A stretch of 64,000 nucleotides of DNA from Parabacteroides sp. AM08-6 (GTDB taxonomy: Bacteria > Bacteroidota > Bacteroidia > Bacteroidales > Tannerellaceae). The number at the start of each line of letters is the position of its first letter. The stretch's first letter is position 1. The stretch lies in assembly GCF_003473295.1 (NCBI RefSeq), contig NZ_QRMP01000003.1:1-64000 (forward strand), given 5' to 3'. A program made the translations under genes and the position numbers. Under the pieces are notes generated by a model. That model was not told where the DNA came from. It did no database searches and was given only the letters and a program-made list of their open reading frames with translations. Shown in pieces: positions 45,436 through 53,907 of this stretch.

Positions 45436-45702
45436 TTATGCTTCTGCAGTCACTTTTTTTACAGAAACGAAAGAACGATTTTCTTTTCCTTTGCGGAAAG
45501 TCACGATACCATCAACCAAAGCATACAATGTATGATCTTTACCGATACCCACGTTTTCTCCCGGATGATGAACAGTACCTCTCTGACGAATGATAATGTT
45601 ACCGGCTTTAGCAACTTCACCCCCGAAAAGCTTAACACCTAATCTCTTACTTTGTGATTCACGGCCGTTCTTAGAACTACCCACACCTTTCTTATGTGCC
45701 AT
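45436..45702 (-). CDS. rpmA: 50S ribosomal protein L27
   Basis: 88 residues: [20 protein letters not shown] (the mature N terminus starts straight at AHKKG, no Firmicutes-type propeptide), [20 protein letters not shown] and [20 protein letters not shown]. It sits near the peptidyl-transferase centre. Encoded 22 nt after rplU in the same operon. Confidence 0.98.
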   Translation of the reverse strand: MAHKKGVGSSKNGRESQSKRLGVKLFGGEVAKAGNIIIRQRGTVHHPGENVGIGKDHTLYALVDGIVTFRKGKENRSFVSVKKVTAEA

Positions 45703-45724
45703 TTCTTCTTTTCTCCTTTAAACG

Positions 45725-46042
45725 TTAAGCAACAATTTCTTTAATACTCACTTCAGTGAACTGCTGACGGTGACCGTTCAATTTACGATACCCTTTTCTT
45801 CTTTTCTTGTGGAAAATCAGCACTTTATCACCTTTTACCAGCGGCGAAAGTACTTCACATACTACCTTTGCGCCTTCTACAGTAGGAACACCTACTTTTA
45901 CTTCACCATTGTTGTCAACCAACAACACTTTGTCAAATTCCACAACAGCTCCGCTTTCCGCGTTCTGAATGTGATGAACGAACAACTTCTTACCTTCTTC
46001 AGCCTTGAACTGCTGTCCGTTAATTTCTACGATTACGTACAT
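45725..46042 (-). CDS. rplU: 50S ribosomal protein L21
   Basis: 105 residues: [40 protein letters not shown] and [20 protein letters not shown] are diagnostic of L21. First gene of the rplU-rpmA operon, with a well-formed promoter at 46131-46162 and a leader of about 80 nt, which could carry translational control. Confidence 0.98.
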   Translation of the reverse strand: MYVIVEINGQQFKAEEGKKLFVHHIQNAESGAVVEFDKVLLVDNNGEVKVGVPTVEGAKVVCEVLSPLVKGDKVLIFHKKRRKGYRKLNGHRQQFTEVSIKEIVA

Positions 46043-46130
46043 CTGTCTTTTTCTATTTAAACAGGTTATGTCCCGGGGGTGGATACACTTTTCAGTATCA
46101 CTTGTTTACCCTCTGCAGAATTTCAGGTTG

Positions 46131-46162
46131 CAAAATTACCACTTATAGTTTTATTCTGCAAA
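46131..46162 (-). promoter_or_regulatory. Promoter of rplU-rpmA
   Basis: On the minus strand TTTG (46159-46162), 20 bp, then TAATTTTG (46131-46138). Near-perfect Bacteroides promoter just after the stop of the upstream membrane protein gene. Confidence 0.75.
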
Positions 46163-46178
46163 TGTTTTTACGGATATT

Positions 46179-47549
46179 TTACTCTTCAGCCGTTTTTGCT
46201 TCCTCCATAGTCGTCTCCGCATCCACTGCCACGTCTTCCGTTTTTACCTCCCCTGCTTCCTCCAAAGCTTTCACTTTCGCAGCCTTCTCCCTTGCTTTCT
46301 CAAGTTCTTCCTTAATAATCCCTTTCATATATTGTTTGGTTATATCAGACTCTTTCCATAAGGATGTATAATAATAAGTATACCCACCTAAATAAAGCAA
46401 ATAGATTGGGACAAGGCTACAAAACAGATAGCGTTTAACCTTAGACGATTTCCAAGATAAATATAGCAAGTTCAATAAATAAGATAAAATCAAAAACAGA
46501 CCGACCTCACTGAGATACAAGTACCGGTCCGCAATCATAGCATCTCGTCCTAAAGGAATAATATTTAGGAACAAAAATAAATTTATCAGAAACAAGAGCA
46601 AAGCAAAGACCACCAATCTATTTTTTCTATATATAACCACCAAACAAGAAGCCGCCACAAGAAGAAACGGGAAAAACCAAAACCGTAACGGAACACTATC
46701 TCCGGCCCTCATCGGATAAGGATAGAAAAAATTCAAATGAATCGGCAACAACGTTTTCGTAATATACTCAAAAATAGCATAACACGACAGCAATAAACGT
46801 TGCCAGAACGGATAATCAGAAGTTCCGCTTGACAATCCTTGTGCCATCATAGTCACGATTCCCATACAAATACTTAAAACAAAGAATAATATCTTTTCTC
46901 CCCAAACCTGTTCACTCCGCAAATCCCGGTGTAAAAACCAATCGATAAGCAAAAGATTGAGAGGAAAAATAACCACCTGCTCTTTACATCCGAAAGAAAG
47001 GACAAAGAATAGTATCGTAAGGAAAAAATACTTTGCTCTATCACTATTTATATATAATATATAAGTATACAACCCAAGCAACAAGAAAAACGTACACGTC
47101 GGTATTTTTGATGCACTAATCCAAGCTACCGTTTCAACATTAATAGGATGTATAGCAAATAAAAGCGAAGTAGCAATCGCTATTACATAAACATTTATAT
47201 TCTCATTTATCCGGTTCTTTTGTAAAAGCTTCGTTATAATAAAATAAATCAAGCACGCATTTAGTATGTGGAAAAGCAAACTCATACAATGATAAGGAGC
47301 CGGAAGATAAGCAAATGCAGAATAAAGGAGTGTATACATCAATTGATTAACAGGCGAATATTGACCATGGTCAAACCGGGTAAATATATCAGACAGATTC
47401 TGCCAGCCCAAACCACCCGATGTATAATCATTCATAACCTGCCATTGGTCATCCCAGAAATATTGGAAATCATTACCAAAAGTAGGAAAATATACAACAA
47501 TCGAAACAATTGAAATAAGAATAAAAACAATATAATGCCTTCTATTCAT
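46179..47549 (-). CDS. GT-C-type membrane glycosyltransferase-like protein with charged tail
   Basis: 456 residues with about ten membrane helices. The first periplasmic loop has FGNDFQYFWDDQWQVMNDY, whose paired acidic residues recall the catalytic loop of PMT/TMTC-like GT-C transferases, and FDHGQYSPVNQLMYTLLYSA. Such enzymes use polyprenyl-phosphate sugars to glycosylate secreted proteins or lipids. The last 45 residues (after about 410) are a low-complexity charged tail of Glu, Lys, Ala and Val (e.g. LEKAREKAAKVKALEEAGEV) that is not part of the GT-C fold. Located downstream of the peptide/propeller genes on the same strand; a link to them is possible. Confidence 0.7.
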   Translation of the reverse strand: MNRRHYIVFILISIVSIVVYFPTFGNDFQYFWDDQWQVMNDYTSGGLGWQNLSDIFTRFDHGQYSPVNQLMYTLLYSAFAYLPAPYHCMSLLFHILNACLIYFIITKLLQKNRINENINVYVIAIATSLLFAIHPINVETVAWISASKIPTCTFFLLLGLYTYILYINSDRAKYFFLTILFFVLSFGCKEQVVIFPLNLLLIDWFLHRDLRSEQVWGEKILFFVLSICMGIVTMMAQGLSSGTSDYPFWQRLLLSCYAIFEYITKTLLPIHLNFFYPYPMRAGDSVPLRFWFFPFLLVAASCLVVIYRKNRLVVFALLLFLINLFLFLNIIPLGRDAMIADRYLYLSEVGLFLILSYLLNLLYLSWKSSKVKRYLFCSLVPIYLLYLGGYTYYYTSLWKESDITKQYMKGIIKEELEKAREKAAKVKALEEAGEVKTEDVAVDAETTMEEAKTAEE

Positions 47550-47562
47550 GATTTTATTTGGT

Positions 47563-48174
47563 TTAATAATTTTCTATAATCTTTTTCATTCTATCCAAAT
47601 AATCTTTACTAATCTCTGGAAACATTGTATCTGGCATATAAAAATTTGAAACATTCAAATCAGGAGTAAGCAAAAAGAAATAGCCCATTCCAAAAGTTTT
47701 TGGAAACCATGTAAAATTTCTAAAATCAGTCAAACAAATTGGGAATAATATTTTCTCTTCCTTTAAAAAGATGTAAAAATCATTTTCATTTTCAAAAGAA
47801 GATAAAATTAGCAAATCTTCAGAAAAGTCACTAAAATTAACATTCAAGGAATCCACCATGGCATGAACACAACTCGAACAATCACTACTTGTATATCGGT
47901 ACACCAACAATGGCTTATCCGAAATAAAATCTCTAATTTTATACTTTTGTTGTTTATTATTACATTTGATATTATTTATACGCATACCACTTATTTCAGA
48001 GTTCATATCAAAATTTCTTTTATAAAAATTTAGAGTATCCCTATATTCATATTGTTGATTATAAACACTTTCCAAATATGAATATTTTTTCTTTTGACTC
48101 AAAAATACAAAAAACAAAAGGAGAACTGCTATAATCGATATTATAGTTGCTATCTTCCAAATACTATTTTTCAT
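47563..48174 (-). CDS. Membrane-anchored thioredoxin-fold protein with CSSC
   Basis: 203 residues. One N-terminal membrane anchor (residues 7-26, IISIIAVLLLFFVFLS) is followed by a periplasmic domain with LLVYRYTSSDCSSCVHAMVD, i.e. a CxxC (Cys99, Cys102) after a beta strand, as in TlpA/AhpC-type folds, and FGMGYFFLLTPDLNVSNFYM as the later strand. The cis-Pro expected in thioredoxins is not obvious. It overlaps the propeller gene upstream by 11 nt. It may reduce or form disulfides in the Cys-rich peptide encoded two genes upstream, which is an inference. Confidence 0.65.
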   Translation of the reverse strand: MKNSIWKIATIISIIAVLLLFFVFLSQKKKYSYLESVYNQQYEYRDTLNFYKRNFDMNSEISGMRINNIKCNNKQQKYKIRDFISDKPLLVYRYTSSDCSSCVHAMVDSLNVNFSDFSEDLLILSSFENENDFYIFLKEEKILFPICLTDFRNFTWFPKTFGMGYFFLLTPDLNVSNFYMPDTMFPEISKDYLDRMKKIIENY

Positions 48175-49390
48175 TAAAGTAATCTTTTAGTTTATAAAAA
48201 ATTAAAATCGGATTATCGTCTTCTTGCAAATTATCAACTACCTCTTTCAGTTTTCGTACAACTGGATCTTTACTCCTTTTTGATATTTTCATATTAAATA
48301 GAGTTTCCGGTAAACAGCAAGAAACAAAATAGTCATCAACACAACTTGTAATTGATTCTAAAGGGATATCTTGCATACTCTTTACAACATCTTCACTACT
48401 TCCAACATACAAAAGATATCCACCTTTTCCTTTTTCTTTGTCAGCAAAAAAAGCACCAAGAATAGAACTTCTATTTTCAAAATTCAAAAACATATACTTT
48501 TTTGTTTCAAAGTAGCCACTAAATCCTGTAAAAAAACCTTTCCGTCCATACTCATGTTTAAAATAGCCAAAAGAGCTATTAGGCTCTATTACAAATTTAT
48601 CCCTTGGAGCCATTTTGTTTTTATGCTCAATAATATACGATGGTACAAACTTACCATTATAACAACTAAAAATAGTATCGCATAATGGCATAATAAAATT
48701 AACCTTATCGCCATTTTTAGCCATAGGATGTTTTGAAAACATATGTGCAAAACCTATAAATTCAATTGGATTGTATAGTTTTTCATCCAACAATTTCAAA
48801 TTATTTCTTTTAAACAAATTATATGCAGTTTTTTTCCGACCAAACATGTAATAATTAGACAATATAGTATTATCATCAACCAATATAGAATGTGCCACTA
48901 GAGATGTCAAATCAGGTAAAATTCCTTTCCTACTTCTAAATTTTCCATCAAAATCATATTCTAAAAGAATATTTTTCATTTCATCTATAATTGTAACGGT
49001 TCTTTTAGTTTCATCCAAGAAGTATGAGTTCGAAGTGAGATATTCTTCAGGACCTTCCCCCTTTTGCCCTATTTTATTCAGAAAAGTTCCTGTATTTTTA
49101 TCAAAAACAAACAGACCATTCCTAAAATCCAAAACAAAAATGAGTGAATCAGCGAATGAAATATCTACAACCTCTGAAAGCAAACAAGACCTGTTTGTTT
49201 CCAAAGGGATAATTTTCACATCTTCATACTGATATAATTTTCCTCTATCAGCATCCTTAAACGCATTATCTTCATCATTAATACTATTTATTTTAACTAT
49301 ACCTTCGCTTTTTTTATTCAAATTATCATCATTAGCATAAAGTAATAGAGAAACTTGAATAATACAAAAAATACACAACAATGATTTCAT
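48164..49390 (-). CDS. Six-bladed beta-propeller exported protein (paralogue 1)
   Basis: 408 residues with a signal peptide (KSLLCIFCIIQVSLLLYA, cleaved near 20) and no lipobox. Propeller pattern: YEDVKIIPLETNRSCLLSEV, DSLIFVLDFRNGLFVFDKNT, GTFLNKIGQKGEGPEEYLTS and the C terminus VVDNLQEDDNPILIFYKLKD. The two downstream paralogues share the same start, core and end. Follows an NVEALA-type peptide gene by 91 nt and is followed by the thioredoxin-fold gene. Function unknown; a role as partner of the peptide is suggested by the conserved order. Confidence 0.85.
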   Translation of the reverse strand: MKSLLCIFCIIQVSLLLYANDDNLNKKSEGIVKINSINDEDNAFKDADRGKLYQYEDVKIIPLETNRSCLLSEVVDISFADSLIFVLDFRNGLFVFDKNTGTFLNKIGQKGEGPEEYLTSNSYFLDETKRTVTIIDEMKNILLEYDFDGKFRSRKGILPDLTSLVAHSILVDDNTILSNYYMFGRKKTAYNLFKRNNLKLLDEKLYNPIEFIGFAHMFSKHPMAKNGDKVNFIMPLCDTIFSCYNGKFVPSYIIEHKNKMAPRDKFVIEPNSSFGYFKHEYGRKGFFTGFSGYFETKKYMFLNFENRSSILGAFFADKEKGKGGYLLYVGSSEDVVKSMQDIPLESITSCVDDYFVSCCLPETLFNMKISKRSKDPVVRKLKEVVDNLQEDDNPILIFYKLKDYFNEK

Positions 49391-49481
49391 ATATTTTAAT
49401 TAAATTAAAAAAACAAGAAACAGAAGATGAAACAAATACTCACTTCTGCTTCTTATTATAACATTGATTATCATTACCAAA

Positions 49482-49916
49482 TCATTGCGCATTTGTCGCA
49501 AATGAATTATTTATATAAAGACCTTGCTGATTAGTAAAACAACAATTAGCTGTACTTGCTTCACAAGCTCTATGATCCCAAAAAGCATCATACTTTTCTT
49601 TTCTTTGATAAGATCCTGAGATTTTAAATCCAAACACAGATATCTCCCCAGCTATAGAACATTCTACGCGTCCTACCGTACCATGATCCACACTTTTCAA
49701 AATGACATTCCATCCTCCTTCCTTATCTCGACAAGACTTTTCATATTCGCTAAGACTTGTAGTTGGAGTTTCTGGGGTATCTGTCGTTTCTGCAAGCAAG
49801 AATTTAGCAAACCAACTACTCCGCATTCCATAATCGCTCAATGCATACTCAGCGTTAAGCATCACACCTACTAGTAGGCCAATAAGACCTACAGCAATTA
49901 AAACATTTTTTTTCAT
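49482..49916 (-). CDS. NVEALA-like exported Cys-rich peptide precursor
   Basis: 144 residues. The N terminus KKNVLIAVGLIGLLVGVMLN is an uncleaved-looking or atypical signal helix; the segments NAEYAL and LLAETTD are where the NVEALA family has its motif. The rest is rich in Gly and polar residues, with cysteines at 62, 86, 118, 125 and 126 in a compact CxxxxxxCC-like end (RACEASTANCCF). Similar short proteins precede propeller genes in many Bacteroides. A promoter with perfect -33/-7 boxes lies at 49946-49976. The role is unknown; a secreted or surface peptide is likely. Confidence 0.65.
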   Translation of the reverse strand: MKKNVLIAVGLIGLLVGVMLNAEYALSDYGMRSSWFAKFLLAETTDTPETPTTSLSEYEKSCRDKEGGWNVILKSVDHGTVGRVECSIAGEISVFGFKISGSYQRKEKYDAFWDHRACEASTANCCFTNQQGLYINNSFATNAQ

Positions 49917-49945
49917 AACAATTTAATTTTATCTATTAATTCAAC

Positions 49946-49976
49946 AAAGATAAACAGTTAATCTTAGCACACAAAC
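49946..49976 (-). promoter_or_regulatory. Consensus promoter of the NVEALA-like gene
   Basis: On the minus strand TTTG (49973-49976), 19 bp, then TATCTTTG (49946-49953): exact consensus, 30 nt before the ATG. Confidence 0.8.
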
Positions 49977-50674
49977 CTATTTTATCAAAATCATCCTGAT
50001 TATTACATATTATTAACACAGCAATAAGTAATAAAAAACACTAAACACAAAGAGGTATTTATAAATCACTAAATATCAACCTTTTTAAATAATAAATTTC
50101 ACTACTATGCTTCGAATATGCACCTGTACTATATAACCAAATAATGAGAGTTCTTATCCTCGGCACAGAATGTTCCAATCACTCCAAAATACACAGATGC
50201 TAGCCATCATCCATCTCATTATCATGACAAGAAATACCACAAAGATTTATTTCATCATTTATCTCTTTCTCTTATCCAGCTTAAATAATCTGGCAAAAAA
50301 TGCCCAATTTCACTTAGAGTAAAAAATCCCCCTAATTAGTTAAATACCACCCAAAATCAAATGCAACCCATTGACAAAGGAGCACCTTTTAAGCTGGCAT
50401 ACATTTTCTACGAGACAAAGCAAAACCTATAAAACAAGGAGCATTAATCGGAAGCAAGGCTCGAAGTCGATATAAGTTATTTTAAAAGCAAATGACTTCT
50501 TGACCAATTGAATGTATTACATGATTTATAACCAAAACAATATGCATAAATAAAAAAGGAGACAAAACACAAATCATAAACCTGCTCCATAACAGTTTAG
50601 TAAAGGACATCACCTATATCTTTCACAAATATTCAACAATTACTTAGCACACTTCTTATACGCACTGTTTGAGA
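49977..50674. other. About 700 nt with no gene seen
   Basis: Long AT-rich stretch between the NVEALA promoter and the second propeller gene. No coding frame with family resemblance was found on either strand. The end near 50625-50690 repeats sequence found at 52262-52328 (see the repeat entry). Confidence 0.45.
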
Positions 50675-50690
50675 TTACTTTTCATCGAAA
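50625..50690. repeat. 3'-flank repeat, copy A
   Basis: The region just downstream of the second propeller gene has the same words as that downstream of the third (52262-52328): ACAAATATTCAACAATTA, then TTAGCACACTTCTTATAC and GATTACTTTTCATCGAAA, with few differences. This marks a tandem duplication that includes the 3' flank. Confidence 0.7.
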
Positions 50691-51916
50691 CAATCTTTTA
50701 GTTTATAAAAAATCAAGACAGGATTATCATCTTCTTGCAGATTATCAATCACATCTTGCAATCTTTTCACAACTGGGTCTTTAGTTGTCGGTGATATTTT
50801 TAAACTCAACAGATCTTCAGGGGTACAACATCCCACAAAATAATCACCAGCACAAGTTCGAATATATCTAAATGGGATATCTTGCATCGTATTTATAACC
50901 TTGTCTGATTCAAATGTATATACAAAATATGCTCCTTTTTTCTTTTGCTTGCTAACCAAGCATCCAGCACCAATACGCATATCACTACGATAATCTTGAA
51001 GACCCAGTAAGATATAATCATTCGTTTCACAATAATTATCAAATCCGGTAAAATAACCTTTGTATCCATATGTATCTAACAAAGAAGGATAATAATTTTT
51101 AGGAGATGTTACAAATTTCTCCTTTGGAGCCATTTCTCCTCGATGCTCAATGACATATAAGGGAATAAATTGCCCATTATAACAAGTAAAAATTGTATCA
51201 CACAGAGGCATAATAAAATTAACCCTATCTCCTATTTGCACCATCGGAGAACTTGAAAAAGCATATCTATAATGTGAAACAATAATCGGATGATATGATT
51301 TTTTAGCTAATATTTTAGCATTATTTCTCTTAAATAAAAGATATGCAGTATTTTCAGCATCCATATTTATCCAATTATTAAACAATAAAGTTTCATTATC
51401 AAGCAAGATAGAATGATAAACATTTCTTATCAAATCAGAAGGAACCCCTTTTTTTTCTTTAAATACACCATTTAATCCATATATATAAAAAGCATTTTTC
51501 ATAATATCTATAATTGTAATGGTCTCTCTTTTCTTATCATAAAAAAATGAATTTAAAGAAATATATTCTCCTGGACCACTTCCATGTTGTCCTATCTTAC
51601 ACAAGAATTTTCCCGTATTTCTATCAAAAGAATATAATGCTCCTTCTTTTTTGCCATCCAAAAAAAATATATACGAATCTTTAATCAAAAGTTCTTGCAA
51701 ATTTTCAGACAAGAAGCAAGAATCATTTGTTTCTAAAGGGACAAATTTCACATCTTCATATTGCAATAAGTCAGGACTATCAAAAGGCTTATTTTCCCCA
51801 TTAATAGCAGATATTTTCACTACATTCCCATCAGACACCTTGGAATCTGCATCTTTAGCATAAACAAACACTACAGATAATTGAAAAAAACATATAATAA
51901 TCAATAATAGTCTCAT
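50675..51916 (-). CDS. Six-bladed beta-propeller exported protein (paralogue 2)
   Basis: 413 residues with a signal peptide (RLLLIIICFFQLSVVFVYA). Same layout as the gene at 48164: YEDVKFVPLETNDSCFLSEN, GALYSFDRNTGKFLCKIGQH, GSGPGEYISLNSFFYDKKRE, FIPLYVIEHRGEMAPKEKFV, and the end VIDNLQEDDNPVLIFYKLKD. It is preceded by a 20-codon remnant of an NVEALA-like gene at 51979-52041, so this unit seems to have lost its peptide. No enzymatic motif is seen. Confidence 0.85.
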   Translation of the reverse strand: MRLLLIIICFFQLSVVFVYAKDADSKVSDGNVVKISAINGENKPFDSPDLLQYEDVKFVPLETNDSCFLSENLQELLIKDSYIFFLDGKKEGALYSFDRNTGKFLCKIGQHGSGPGEYISLNSFFYDKKRETITIIDIMKNAFYIYGLNGVFKEKKGVPSDLIRNVYHSILLDNETLLFNNWINMDAENTAYLLFKRNNAKILAKKSYHPIIVSHYRYAFSSSPMVQIGDRVNFIMPLCDTIFTCYNGQFIPLYVIEHRGEMAPKEKFVTSPKNYYPSLLDTYGYKGYFTGFDNYCETNDYILLGLQDYRSDMRIGAGCLVSKQKKKGAYFVYTFESDKVINTMQDIPFRYIRTCAGDYFVGCCTPEDLLSLKISPTTKDPVVKRLQDVIDNLQEDDNPVLIFYKLKDCFDEK

Positions 51917-51978
51917 CGCGCACTACTTTATAAATAAAACATATCAAATAAAAAACAGGGCACTAAAAATCACATACC

Positions 51979-52041
51979 CTATTTCTTATCCACTAACAAA
52001 CCAATAAGGCCAACTGCGATTAAAATTCTTTTCTTTTTCAT
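51979..52041 (-). pseudogene. Truncated NVEALA-like gene (20 codons)
   Basis: MKKKRILIAVGLIGLLVDKK then stop. The first 17 residues match the start of the NVEALA-like protein at 49482-49916 (IAVGLIGLLV is identical), but the frame ends where the mature part should begin. A -7 box TATCTTTG persists at 52068-52075, and TTTG lies at 52091-52094 with a short 15-bp spacer. A stub left by deletion, or a very short membrane peptide. Confidence 0.75.
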
Positions 52042-52261
52042 GGCAATAGCATTTTATTTGTTTTTCTCAAAGATATAAAATTATTTTCAACAAATACATA
52101 TTTTATAAAGAATATACTAAATATTATATATAAACAACAATTGCAAACAATTATTTCACAATTTGTTTATTTTCTTATTCCACTTATGATTTTCAAGACT
52201 ACAAAAGTGACAATCCTACAAGCAAGATGAAACTACTCAAAACCATATCACCAATATTCTC

Positions 52262-52328
52262 TACAAATATTCAACAATTATTTAGCACACTTCTTATACA
52301 CGCTGTTAGGGATTACTTTTCATCGAAA
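52262..52328. repeat. 3'-flank repeat, copy B
   Basis: Second copy of the sequence at 50625-50690, ending in GATTACTTTTCATCGAAA just before the stop of the third propeller gene. The similarity is strong for non-coding DNA. Confidence 0.7.
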
Positions 52329-53545
52329 TGATCTTTTAGTTTGTAAAAAATCAAAACAGGATTATCATCTTCTTGCAAATTGTTAACTACCTCTTTCAGT
52401 TTTTGTACAACCGGGTCTTTTGTGTCCGGAGAGATTTTTAAATTCAACAAAACTATCGGATCTGCAACACCGACAAAATAGTCATTATCGCATCCCATAA
52501 TACCTTTTAAGGAGGCTTTAAAAGGTATATCTTGTACGCTCTTTACTAAACGAGATTCATTCGTCGCTTCATTCGAAAAATATACTCCTTTTGTTTTCTG
52601 TTTGTTTATAAGACAATTACCGGATAAACCGGAGAGCAATATATAATCATTTGTTTCTTTATAATTAGTAAAGCCCGTAAAATACCCTTTCTGCAGATAA
52701 CCTATAGACTTTTGAAAGAAACTCTCCCCCTCACCAATTATAAACTTTTCTCTAGGAATATTTTTCGCCTGATGTCCTACAACATACATCGGCATGAATT
52801 TCCCCTTATAACAACTAAATATCGTATCACACAAAGGCATAATAAAATTAACTCTATCATCATTAACTTTGACAATTGACTCACCATAACCGGCGGAAAG
52901 AGATAGCGTCTGGATTGGATTGTACGATTTTTTTGCAAAAACCATAGTTCTGTTTTTATCAAACAGAACATACGCATCGTTTTCTTTCTTATTAATGAAA
53001 TACTTCATAAAGACCTTTTGATCATTCAGGATAATCATATTCTCTACATTTTCCATCAACTCCGGAGAGTACTTCTTTCTCTCTTTAAATTTCCCATCAT
53101 AGCCATAAGTCAAAAACACATTTTGATGAAAATCTATAAGCGTAATCGTTTTTTTATTTTTATCATAAAAAAAATTATTAAAAGCAACATATTCAGCCGG
53201 ACCACCTCCTCGCTCTCCTATCTTATGCAAAAACTTACCTGTAGCCCTTTCAAAGACATATAAGTCATTTCCTATTTCTTTAGAATCAGGATCGGCTACA
53301 AAAATATACTCATCGGTTAAAAAAATCTCAACAAGAAAAGTAAGCAAACACTCTTGATTTGTCTCCAAAGGAACAATCTTCACATCCTCATACTGAAATG
53401 CCTTTCCTCTATCAAGTGGATTTTTCTCACTGTTGATTGTTGAAATTTTGATAACATTTTCTTTCGATGCTTTCTGATTGTTGTCTTTCGCTGAGAGCGA
53501 TACAGACAATGGGAACACGCATAAACTAAAAAACAGTAACTTCAT
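52313..53545 (-). CDS. Six-bladed beta-propeller exported protein (paralogue 3)
   Basis: 410 residues with a signal peptide (KLLFFSLCVFPLSVSLSA). Same family: YEDVKIVPLETNQECLLTFL, LYVFERATGKFLHKIGERGG, GPAEYVAFNNFFYDKNKKTI, IMPLCDTIFSCYKGKFMPMY and the end VVNNLQEDDNPVLIFYKLKD. No NVEALA-like gene or remnant is visible upstream. The most upstream of the three paralogues; conserved CDTIFxCYxGxFxPxYVxxH is shared by all three and may be a binding surface. Confidence 0.85.
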   Translation of the reverse strand: MKLLFFSLCVFPLSVSLSAKDNNQKASKENVIKISTINSEKNPLDRGKAFQYEDVKIVPLETNQECLLTFLVEIFLTDEYIFVADPDSKEIGNDLYVFERATGKFLHKIGERGGGPAEYVAFNNFFYDKNKKTITLIDFHQNVFLTYGYDGKFKERKKYSPELMENVENMIILNDQKVFMKYFINKKENDAYVLFDKNRTMVFAKKSYNPIQTLSLSAGYGESIVKVNDDRVNFIMPLCDTIFSCYKGKFMPMYVVGHQAKNIPREKFIIGEGESFFQKSIGYLQKGYFTGFTNYKETNDYILLSGLSGNCLINKQKTKGVYFSNEATNESRLVKSVQDIPFKASLKGIMGCDNDYFVGVADPIVLLNLKISPDTKDPVVQKLKEVVNNLQEDDNPVLIFYKLKDHFDEK

Positions 53546-53802
53546 GATATATCATTTTTAGAAATTAACCAATATCAAATTAATAAAATAATTTCTCAGT
53601 GGTCTATTAGACGGTCATTATTCTCTATTGGTATAAATGGTCAATTTATAGAAAAAGGGAATGAGCACACGTAGTTCTACAGGTGTGACTGATAAATGTG
53701 AGCAATTTATCTATATTTTTTTAGATAACAAAATAAAATATTCATTATTTTAAAAATAAATACAACTCCATTTACTTAAAGTACACTGAATAAGATAGAT
53801 AA
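53546..53802. other. Intergenic region with no gene seen
   Basis: AT-rich, between the start of the propeller gene and the terminator of the rhamnosidase. No TAnnTTTG box that I would assign with confidence. Confidence 0.45.
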
Positions 53803-53858
53803 GCGCGGAGAGATACGGAGAGTATTGAAAATCAATAATCATCCGCATTTCCCCGCAC
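53803..53858 (-). terminator. Long imperfect hairpin after the rhamnosidase gene
   Basis: GCGCGGAGAGATACGGA and TCCGCATTTCCCCGC pair over about 15 bp (two GU-type wobbles, one mismatch) with a smaller ATTGA/TCAAT-type hairpin in the loop. It lies about 50 nt after the rhamnosidase stop and likely ends that transcript. Confidence 0.55.
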
Positions 53859-53907
53859 TTTTTACGTTTAAGAAATACGATTTTAAGGTAACAAGTTAAA
53901 AATACAA

